Of a DNA stretch of 64,000 nucleotides, positions 52,765 to 62,225 are shown piece after piece. The position numbers and the translations under genes were made by a program. Each line of letters opens with the position of its first letter. Within the stretch, counting starts at the first letter, position 1. Origin of the DNA: Caenorhabditis remanei (Eukaryota > Nematoda > Chromadorea > Rhabditida > Rhabditidae); NCBI RefSeq assembly GCF_010183535.1, contig NC_071328.1, forward strand, positions 2,542,001 through 2,606,000. The letters run 5' to 3'. A model generated the notes under the pieces. The model was not told the DNA's origin. It did not search any database and worked only from the letters and a program-made list of their open reading frames with translations.

Positions 52765-55700
52765 CTATGCAAGAGCAGGCGTATTATCATAGATGGACGG
52801 TGCCCTTGCAATAATCACAACTGTTCCGAAAGCACATGCCATTGTGAATAAGATTAAGAAGATTCGATCCATGACCACTGATATGTACTTCCAGTCTTCG
52901 ATTACCTGCAAAATATTGAAATTGAATTTGGAGAATTGTGTGGAAAATGCGCTCTACCGAACACGTTAGATGCCCACCATTCTTTCAGTTTTATAGTATG
53001 TTGTAGAGCAGCTCATGGTCTACAACTTTGCTGTTGACAACTTTTTTCTAGAACGTTTTTCTGGGGGTACTGTAGCATGAATAAGATTTTGGACGCGTTT
53101 TCAACGCTTGTGAGCGTAGGGCGAATTGCGGGATCACAATGCGGGATCATTGGGGCGCCTTCACTCGAGGCAAGGTTTGACTATGCGTCACTTTGTACCC
53201 TTATGTCTTATTTACTCAAAATTTTAGTATATTATAGAACAAGTCATGGACTACATTTTTCTAGTTGACAGCTTTTCGCTTGGACCACTCCCTGGGTTAC
53301 TGTAGCCTGAACAGGACACTGCACGCTTTGTGTCTTCTCAACGCATGTACACCTCAGGTGACTTTGAAAGGGTGCCTCGCGGACCCTGATAGCCCAAACT
53401 TGTTTAAATTGATTTCATGTTATAGAACAAGTCACGGGCTACAACTTTGCTGTTGACAACTTTTTTCTAGAACGTTTTCCTGGGGTACTGTAGCCTTTAT
53501 AATATTCTGCACACAATGGGCTATCATCAGGGCGCCTACACTCGAGGCAAAGTTTGACTATGCGCTACTCTGCACCCTTATGCCGTATTCAGTCAAAAAT
53601 TTAGTATGTTAAAGAGCAAGTAATGGACTACATTTTTCTAGTTGACAACTTCTTTCTAGAACGCCACCCTGGGTTACTGTAACCTGAATAAAATTCTGCA
53701 CGCCTTCTCACCACTTGTAAGCTTAAGGAGCCTTGAGAAGGGTGTCACGGCGTACCCTTTGATTCCACTTTTTCAGTTCTTTAGTATGTTATAGAACAAC
53801 TCATGGGCAACAAATTTGTAGTTGACAACTTTTTTGTAGAGCCAATTCCTGGGGTACTGTAGCTTCACTAATCTCTTGCACCCTAGCATCACAACTACCA
53901 AATGTCGATCACCCTGCCTATCCTCTGTCGTATGAACTAGTTAATCAAAGTTTGACTTTCTAGGCCACGCGCGCTTTATTGACAAAATTATTATCAATAG
54001 AGCGCACTTTCTGGCTCCCCTAAAAATGACGCCAAATTCAATATTCAGATAGCTACACTACACTATTGTCTCCTTCACGTCATATTTTTCTTCGTTGCAA
54101 TAAAAATATCATAAATAATTCAAATATAGGCAAACACATCTTTCTTGTACTTTCGACCCGTCGGCTGGCGTGCCTGTGACGCTTAAAAGAAAAAACTTAA
54201 ATTACCTGTTTATCATCTTCCTCGTTTTTCAAATGGTCCGCAATATAGGCGACACTTTCCACTGCTGATCGCACCGGCGAGTTGTCACTGAAAAAAAAAT
54301 TATTTTTTGACGCGTTGCGGTCGCGTCGCGTGTCTCAACCGAGCGCAGTTACACTGAGAAGCACAATATCAGAACTGTGCGGCAAAATTGCAAAAGGGGG
54401 CGGAGTCAAAAATTTCAACAAAAATGAGAAACAGGCTCCGCCCACTATTGTAAAAATTTCAAAACTTCGAATTTCTGACGCGTTGCGGCTGCGTCGCGTG
54501 TCTCATTTCAAAGTTTTGCAAAAATGGGCGGAGCCAAAATGTTTTTTTAAATTGAATACCTGGCTCCGCCCACATTTTTTCCAAATGTTCAAAAATTCAA
54601 ATTTCTGATGCGTTGCGGTCGCGTCGCGTGTGCCTGCGCGCCAAAATTTTGAAAAACAAACCGTGGTAGAGTGAACGATGACTCCTCCTTATTGGAATTG
54701 AGTCCAGGGGATAATAATTCGGAATTTTGGCCCAAAATATGGTTGACACCTATGCTGAATGTCGACGCACGTGGGTCGAATTTCCGGTTTGGCTGTAATT
54801 TTTTTTGTTTTGAAAATTGAGAAAAAAAAATGCAATTGTGCTCCACCGCACTCCCCCAAGTGTCGGTGGAGAGCGCTTAAAATTCGTGGCCTAGAATTCT
54901 CTAGGCCATGGAGTTTTCTAGGCCATGGCCACTAACCTTGATGTGATGACCGGGTGGTTGGGGGCGTGTCATTAGAAGATATTTCGGCAGAAAATCCACG
55001 AATAGTCGTTTCATCCATTTCGGCATTGTATGAGTTGTCGGCGATCGATAATGCACGTTCTGGAAAATAATTTGGTGGCCGCGGAAATGCAAAAATTAGG
55101 CCATCGGTGGTTTTGAAGAGGTTTTAAAGGTTTTATGTGGGATTTTAAGATTTTTGATAAACTTCTGGTTTCAATAGGTGCCAGAAACGGTAAAATGTGG
55201 AAAAATAAATTTGAAAATTTTTTATTAAAAAATTTTATTTTTCAAAAATTTTAATTTAATTTTTTTTAATTCCAAAAGTTAAAAATGTTCCTTTCACCGT
55301 TTCTTACGCAAAAATTAGCACAAAAACCACTAAAAAATGAATGAAAAAGCAGAAATTCGAGTTGATGGCCGAGGTTTTGCAAAAGTTAGGCCACCGATGG
55401 GGGTTCTTGTTTTTTGGCGGTTTTTTATCGAGTTTTTGTAATTTTTTTAGTTCGATAAATGTATTGGACGTTTTCAGGTGAAAAAATTACCAACAAAACG
55501 CAAAAAGGACTAGTGGCCGAGGTTTTGCAAAAGTTAGGCCACCGATGGATTTCACGTTTTCTGGTCGTTTCTAACCGATTTTTTTTTGTTTTTTGTATAT
55601 TTGTGTGTTTAAAGAAACAGTTTTAATCAAAAAATGCAAAAAAAAACCCAGAAATTTTGATTTTCTGAAAAAACTTTTTTTTTTCAAATTTTTTTTTTCG

Positions 55701-58700
55701 ATATTTTACCAGTTTTCAATTTCAAAATATCCAATACAACATGAGACTGCTCATAGCTACTAAAAAACCGGTCAAAAAAGCAAAAATAACCAAAAAATTG
55801 TGGTGGCCGCGGAAATGCAAAAGTTCGGCCACCGATGGGTTTCACGAGTACCTGGCCGTTTCTAATCATTTTTTCTGTTGTTTTCTTAGTTTGTGTACTT
55901 TCTTAAACAAATTTCGTCCGGAAATTCAAAAATCTCAATAAAAATCGACAAAAACGACATAAAAATCGACCAAAACGTTGAAAACAAGGTCAGAAATAAG
56001 TATTGGCCGAGTTTTTGCAAAAACTCGGCCACCGATGGTTTTCGGTGATATTTTGAGCAGTTTTTATATATGAGAGCCTAACTTTTTTAATAATGGTGTT
56101 TCTATGTCACCACGCTGTTTTTTTCGGGGTTTGCCAGTAAAACCGCGACGCCGCACGCGACGCGTTCCAACAAAAAACTCACCAAGGTGACTACAGTAAC
56201 CACGACGGACAACGTGACAAGAACCATCGTGAACAGAAGATATTTTCCAATGAGTGGAATGACGAGTGATGTGGATGGAATGATCTCGACAAGGAGTAAG
56301 AAGAAGACAGTCAATGAGATCAAAATGGAAATACAAAGCGATATTTTCTCTCCTCCATCTGACGGTAGGTAGAAGACCAAAGCGGTGAGAAATGAGATTC
56401 CGACGGATGGGAAGATCAGATTGACGGTGTAGAATAACGTCTTCCGACGCAGATGAATCTCGTAGGTGATGTCGATGAAGGGCGACTCGCAGCACGGGTA
56501 TCTGAAATTAGGGGAATGAAAACGCGCTCCAATTGTTATGAACTTGTAGATCGAATCTGGCTCTACATTTTTGTAGTTGACAACTTTTTGATAGCTCCGC
56601 CCATTTTTGAGATATGCGCCTTTAAAGATCGGCTACCTAGGCAGAGAGACGCAGGGAAGCCTAACTTTAAAGGCGCATATCTCAAAAGTGGGCAGAGCTA
56701 TCGAAAAGTTATCAACTACAAAAATGTAGCACTGGTTTTGATCTACAAAACCAACTAAGATTCAAAATGTTTGGACAGAATCTAGTTCATTTTCAGCAAA
56801 AAAACTGACAAAAGAGACTAAGCCCGTGACAGCTTCAGTTTTTGTCCGATTTTTTAAAACTTCATATTGTTATGTCGATGACATCCAGATCTTCATTTTT
56901 GTAGTTGACAGCTTTTCGATAGCTCCGCCCCCTTTTGAGATATGCACCTTTAAAGATAGAGGGCGAGAGAGCGTGCGAAAAGATGAGGGTGTCTCGTTTC
57001 TCTGCGTCTCTTCCCCTTCCTCACTCTCGCTGCATCAAGTTGCAATCTTTAAAGGCGCATGTCTCAAAAGTGGGCGGAGCTATCAAAAAGTTGTCAACTA
57101 CAAAAATGTAGCCCTAGTTTTGATCTACACAGCCAATGTAAATTTCAGCCGGTGGGTTTTTCTGGGATCCCAGTAAATCGCTCCAAAGTTGAGAAATTTT
57201 TACAAAAAAAATTTTCAATTTTTTTTTCCAAATGACTTACCGTTTCGAGTGTCTCTTCCCAGGTACATTGAGAATATCCCACTCCACAGACGGATAATAA
57301 TCGCTCAAATCAATTCCTCTATCGACAACCCATACAATCTCCTTCGTCGGTCCATCAACTCCCTCCACATCCTCCTCAATCTCCTTTTCCAGATGTTTAT
57401 CCCGATGTTGTAGATCAACTTCGAGTCCTCCATACGTCCAGGAGCCGAATTTCATTTCACACTGTTGACGGTCGAATGGGAAGAATTCCACGTCGATTTG
57501 GCACATGCTACAAGCCAGATAATAAGGTTATTTGGGTCCAAATTGAATGAAAAATATACCAATGTGATTGTTACAAAAAGCAAAAAATAATGACAGGAGT
57601 GGGGCGTCGAACTTGGGTAGCTAGGTTTACTGGTCAGACGTGTTACCGGTTGCGCCACGAGAGTCAAATGTGGAGCGGCGGTGCGCCGCCGCCGCCACCA
57701 CCCTTATCACCACCCTCACCTTCTCGTCGCGCCTCTCCATCCATAGCCTACCCGGTAAGGAGTCTGACCACGAAACTCGTATCCGGGGTTCGATTCCCAC
57801 TGGGATCAATAATTTTTTGCTTTTTGTAACAAGTCTATTAGTATATTTTTTATTGGTTTTCGACCACTTTTACACCACTTTCCGGTCAAAAACCACAAAA
57901 AATGTGTTTACCTCTTATAAATCGCGGGTGGCGCCCATTCCACTGTTCCATTATATGTTAGCTTTGCTTTTGTCATTATCGTTACTTGATAGTTTCCATC
58001 AGCGCTGTAAATAAAGTTTTAAAAGTTTTAATTTTCTAATGAATTAAAAAATACTCACTTATTATAAAGGACTACATCAGGCAGCCAGATGGTGTCCGAT
58101 GGGACGTACAGTACTTCGACACCACCGTATTCTGCTGGATCCCATCGTAGTTTGTAGTCCATCCAGCTCTGGAATTCAAAATAAAAAATTTCGGTTTACT
58201 TGGCTCCGCCCATTTTCAGAAAAAATTTCTCACTTTTGGAGCGATTTTCCAATATTCCAGAAAAGCCCACCAGCTCAAATTTATATTGGCTGTGTAGATC
58301 AAACATATGGCTCCATTTTTGTAGTTGACACTTTTTTGATAGCTCCTCACACTTTTGAGATATGCGCCTTTAAAGAGACTCTCCTTTTTTTGCACACTAT
58401 GTTGACTCCCAAACTTTAAAGGCGCATATCTCAAAAGTGGGCGGAGCTATCAAAAAAGTGTCAACTACAAAAATGAAGTGCTATTTTTGATCTACACAAC
58501 AGTATAAAAACGTTTTAAATGGGGCGGAAACTAGAGCTGTGACGGGCTTTTAAATTTAGTCATTTTTCAGTTTTTGTCAGAAATTGACAATGTTTGGGAC
58601 CCGGTCAAGGACTCAGATTTTGTCCAAACATTTTGAATCTTAGTTGGTTTTGTAGATCAAAACTAGCTCTACATTTTTGTAATTGACAACTTTTTGATAG

Positions 58701-59611
58701 CTCCGCCCACTTTTGAGATATGCGCCTTTAAAGTTAGGCGACGAGATAGTGTGCGAAAAGAGGAGGGTGTCTTTAAAGACGCATATCTCAAAAGTGGGAG
58801 GAGCTATCAAAAAGTTGTCAACTACAAAAATGAAGAGCTAGGTTTGATCTACACATCCATATAAAATTTTAACTGTTGTTGTCACTACTGGCGTCATGAT
58901 AACCTTTCAAAGTTCGTCAATTTTTCAAAAAAAATTTTAACATTTTTTTTTTCAAATTTTCAGATTTTTCAGCTTTTTCTCTCAAAAAAACTCACATGCT
59001 GTAACCACACATTTGTCGTCATAATCTGATTCTTCTCGTGAACATCTAGAAGTTGACTAAGTTTCAGTTTGAACGTCACCACCAGCGTCTCGCCATTCTC
59101 ACTCACTGGTCTCACCAGTTTGTTGTAATCTGTAGATCAAAATAAATTATTTTTGTTGGTAGATCAAAACTCTAGGCAAACGCGCTCTATCGAACAACAC
59201 GAAAAAATTTGGAATTGGTAGATCAAAACGCACTCCTCGCTCTATCGCACTCCTTAGAGCGCATTTACACCCGATTTTCTTCGTTTTTCGTGTAGATCAC
59301 AACTAAATTTCACATTTGTTAACATGATGCAAGTGCGCTCTATCGAACAATTCTAAAATATTGGAGTTGGTAGATCAAAACGCACTCCTCGCTCTACCTC
59401 GTCTATTAGAGCGCATTTACACCCGATTTCCCCCATTTTTCGGGTAGATCAAAATTTTATGACTTTTGCTCTACCAAAAAATCAATCGATAATCTGATAT
59501 ACCGGCTATCAGATCCTCAAACAGTCGATTCGCGTCTCGATTCGTTTGTGTCGACGGCGAGAGGAGCAGAAATATGAGGAGGTACACAATGCCGTGCTCA
59601 TTTGGTCCCAT
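52765..59611 (-). CDS. unc-63: Nicotinic acetylcholine receptor alpha subunit
   Basis: Ten exons: 59503-59611, 58996-59129, 58059-58168, 57912-58004, 57241-57507, 56183-56501, 54937-55059, 54662-54792, 54206-54287, 52765-52905; 502 residues. A signal peptide (about 1-23) is followed by the extracellular ligand-binding domain with the Cys-loop C151-C165 ([15 protein letters not shown]) and vicinal Cys241-Cys242 in YPCCES, which marks an alpha subunit. TM1 is about 259-283, TM2 about 289-311 with GGEK at its base (cation selective), TM3 about 318-341, a cytoplasmic loop 345-456 with Ser-rich segments, and TM4 about 467-490. UNC-63 is an obligate subunit of the levamisole-sensitive receptor at worm neuromuscular junctions (established knowledge). 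Identity is by sequence features and synteny. All key residues are present. Confidence 0.96.
53040..53890. repeat. approx. 189-bp tandem array, inverted copy in unc-63 last intron
   Basis: Units with CTGGGGTACTGTAGCC at about 53,070, 53,291, 53,481, 53,669 and 53,851, reverse-complementary to the array at 51.6-52.3 kb. Arrays and spacer enclose the last unc-63 exon. Confidence 0.75.
54300..54640. repeat. Three GACGCGTTGCGGTCGCGTCG repeats
   Basis: Direct copies of GCGTTGCGG(T/C)(C/T)GCGTCGCGTGT at 54,310, 54,478 and 54,611, separated by CTCCGCCCAC/GTGGGCGGAG inverted pairs. Intronic. Confidence 0.65.
55060..56060. repeat. TGGCCGAGGTTTTGCAAAAG units in unc-63 intron
   Basis: TGGCCGAGGTTTTGCAAAAG followed by TTAGGCCACCGATGG, about five copies at 150-270 bp spacing (55,070, 55,364, 55,510, 55,801, 56,000). 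Otherwise AT-rich, no coding signal. Confidence 0.6.
56560..57130. repeat. Two paired TTTAAAGGCGCATATC elements in unc-63 intron
   Basis: Facing units at 56,590-56,715 (spacer GAGAGACGCAGGG) and 56,920-57,090 (spacer CTCTGCGTCTC). Confidence 0.65.
57585..57835. repeat. Inverted pair of tRNA-like units
   Basis: The minus-strand arm reads CTCGTGGCGCAACCGGTAAC then GTCTGACCA and AAGTTCGACGCCCC; the plus-strand arm has GAGTCTGACCACG and CCGGGGTTCGATTCCC. The A-box/B-box arrangement and the CGTGGCGCAA..GTCTGAC wording resemble tRNA-Trp, but the acceptor stem and anticodon arm do not pair properly. tRNA-derived repeat, not a functional tRNA. In an unc-63 intron. Confidence 0.6.
58200..58860. repeat. 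Two paired TTTAAAGGCGCATATC elements and empty-site copy
   Basis: Paired units at 58,340-58,470 and 58,690-58,830. The sequence between includes the uninterrupted counterpart of the 44.2-kb insertion target (58,612-58,631). Confidence 0.7.
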
Positions 59612-59699
59612 TAACCTGCGGGAAATTAAAAAATTAATTTAGAGAGAGAAGGGTAACACGGAAGTGAGAGGGTGCAGAGAAAAAAAATTGTTTTTGCAA

Positions 59700-61200
59700 A
59701 AATTCGAAAAAACTTTTTTTGGTAAGTTCGCTCCACCGAAATTTTGCTGAAAATCGCGTAATAGGACAAACAGACATTTCAGAATTTTTTTTTCAAAAAA
59801 TTCAGCAAGTGCGCTCCACCGAAATTATTTGAAAATAGCTCAAAATTCAAGAATTAAAAGTTTCTCGGTAGAGCGAATTTGCGTAAAATCATTAAAAATG
59901 AATCTGGCGCGCCTTGAACGCATTTTTGGAATTTTTTCTATCGAAATTGAAAATGCGCTCTACCGAAATTTTTGCGAAAATTCGAAAAATAATTTGACAA
60001 GTGCGCTCCACCGAAATTTCGCTGAAAATTGGAAATTTCCAGAAAATTCACGTTTTATGGGACAAAAAACAGACACACAGACAGACATTTCAGATTTTTT
60101 TTCAAAAAAATTAGCAAGTGTGCTCCACCGAAATAATTTGAAAATCGTTCAAAATTCAATTTTCTCAGTAGAGCGAATTTGCGTAAAATCATTAAAAATG
60201 AATCTGGCGCACCTTGAACGCATTTTTGGAGTTTTTTCTATCGAAATTGAAAATGCGCTCTACCGAAATTTTTGCAAAAATTCGAAAAAAAAACCTTTTT
60301 TCGCAAGGCGCTCCACCGAAATTTCGCTGAAAATCGGTTTAGATGACAAACAGACACACAAACAGACAGTTTTGAAATTTAAAGAATTTTTTACAACAAG
60401 TGCGCTCCACCGAAATAATTTGAAAATAGCTCAAAATTCAAGAATTAAAAGTTTCTCGGTAGAGCGAATTTGCATAAATCCATGAAAATCGAGTCTGGTG
60501 CGCCTTGGACGCATTTTTCAGAATTTCTAAATATCAAAATTGAAAATGCGCTCTACCGAAATTTTTGCGAAATCTCGAGAAAAAAAAATTTTTCAAGTGC
60601 GCTCTACCGAAATTTCGCTGAAAATCGGTTTATAGGACAAAAAACAGACACACAGACGGACAATTTAGAAAATGTTTCAAAAAAATCAGCAAGTGCGCTC
60701 CACCGAAATAATTTGAAAATCGCTCAAAATTCAATTTTCTCGGTAGAGCGAATTTGCATAATTCCATGAAAATCGAGTCTGGTGCGCCTTGGACGCGTTT
60801 TTAAAAAAATATTTTTGAAGTTTTTCTATCGAAATTGAAAACGCGCTCCACCGAAATTTCCTAAAATCGCACAATCAAATTATATGAAGAATGAATCTGG
60901 CGCGCCTTGGACGCGTTTTCAGAAAAAAAAAATTGAAAAAACTTGAAAATGCGCTCTACCGAAATTTTGGTTGGCGTGCCTTTGACGCGTTTTCTAACAA
61001 AAACTGCAAATGCGCTCCACCGGAATGGAATTTCTTAATGAAAATAGCCTTTAATCTGGCGCGCCTTTGGCGCATTATTTTTCATTTTAAATTTTTGAAA
61101 ATCGCTCAAACTTTGCATTCTGTTCGGCAGAGCGCCCCGATAGCCCAAATAATTCAGAATTCTATTACAGCTGGCGCGCCTTCGACGCTAATTCCTAATT
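59700..61200 (+). repeat. approx. 300-bp tandem array upstream of unc-63
   Basis: Four main units starting at GCGCTCCACCGAAATAATTT near 59,811, 60,121, 60,402 and 60,695 (spacings 281-310 bp). Each contains TCTCGGTAGAGCGAATTTGC, then CTGGYGCGCCTTGRACGC, then GCGCTCTACCGAAATTTTTG. Two of the units include a GACAAAAAACAGACACACAG tract. Degenerate copies continue to 61,190. The long ORFs here are repeat artefacts. Confidence 0.75.
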
Positions 61201-62225
61201 TCTCTATTTAAAAAACAAAAAAAAACTAGCAGCAAACTTAATTAGAGTAAGAGAAACGCAGAAGGAGAGAAAAGAGAGAATATTGAAGTGGGGAGATTCT
61301 ATTCGATGTGTGCAAAGAGACAAGAAGGAGAAGCTGGCTGGTGGTCCCCTCCTTCGCTTTACGTTCCCCTTCTTCTTCTTCTTCGTATCGATTGTGGGTC
61401 CCTCTTCTGAAGACATTCTATTTCCCTTATTTCTCTTTCTCTCTCTCAAATAGTTGAGCCCCCGAGATGAGACGGGAGAAACTTCCCTCTCTCTCTCTCT
61501 TGAAAATGACTTTGAGAAAGAGGAAAAAGACGAGGAAAGATTTTTATTTTTCGACAGGAGAGAGAGAGAAGAGAAGTGTCGTTTTTAACTCTCTATTGTT
61601 TCTTTTTGTTGAGCAGAGACACTTCTGTTTCAACCGTTGTGAAAAATGAAAATACTAACCGCAATGAAAAAAGAAAATCGCACCTGACAAATTGAAGATT
61701 GATGAGCTGTGAGCAAGTCGGTTATGATTGGAAGGAAGGGGAAGATATGATTCAATTTTGTTGGGGGAAAAAGGAAAAAGACACGTTTTTAGCATTCCAA
61801 TTTTATTAGATTTGATTATACCCTATTGGTATTGAATGCTCTTCTCGATAGATTATTATCTATCAAGGAATTATAAGGTTTCAGAATAAATACAAGATGG
61901 AAAGATGTAAACAAAAAAATGGTAGCCTTTGAGCAAATGACAAGGTGAGACTCATATAGATGAAATTTGCTCAAAGGCTACTTTCTATTCTCTGGGGGGA
62001 TGAGGAGGCAATAAGTTACAGATTATATAGGATACAGTGGGGAAAGGGGGAAACGCATTTTGAAATGCAAAAAAAAACAAGGTATATGAAAAATGATACA
62101 AGTGTCTATGGGGAAGGGGGGAAAGTAAAAAAGAAAGGCATTTTGAAAATGCAAAATTACAAAAAAATGATTAAAAAAGTTGGGGGCAATTAATATTACA
62201 GATAAATGATACATGTTGTACATGC
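61200..62225. other. Unc-63/ppw-2 gap
   Basis: GA/CT-rich low-complexity sequence (61,230-61,660), then AT-rich unique sequence. A 17-bp stem hairpin lies at 61,922-61,981. No convincing gene. Much of 61.8-62.2 kb probably is ppw-2 3' UTR or downstream sequence. Confidence 0.5.
61922..61981. repeat. Hairpin-forming inverted repeat
   Basis: GTAGCCTTTGAGCAAAT and its exact reverse complement separated by about 26 bases; RNA from either strand would fold into a simple hairpin. Confidence 0.6.

Noticed and set aside
57600..57830. Functional tRNA genes
   Set aside because: B boxes and an A-box-like stretch are present, but the arms do not form a complete cloverleaf with a usable anticodon loop.
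57640..58014. 124-codon plus-strand ORF
   Set aside because: Runs antisense through a tRNA-like repeat and an unc-63 exon; no family resemblance.
59829..60769. 218- and 99-codon plus-strand ORFs
   Set aside because: Repeated peptide blocks (SVERIC, ALYRNF) are translations of the approx. 300-bp tandem array.
61467..61649. 60-codon plus-strand ORF
   Set aside because: Low-complexity GA/CT-rich sequence without splice or domain support.
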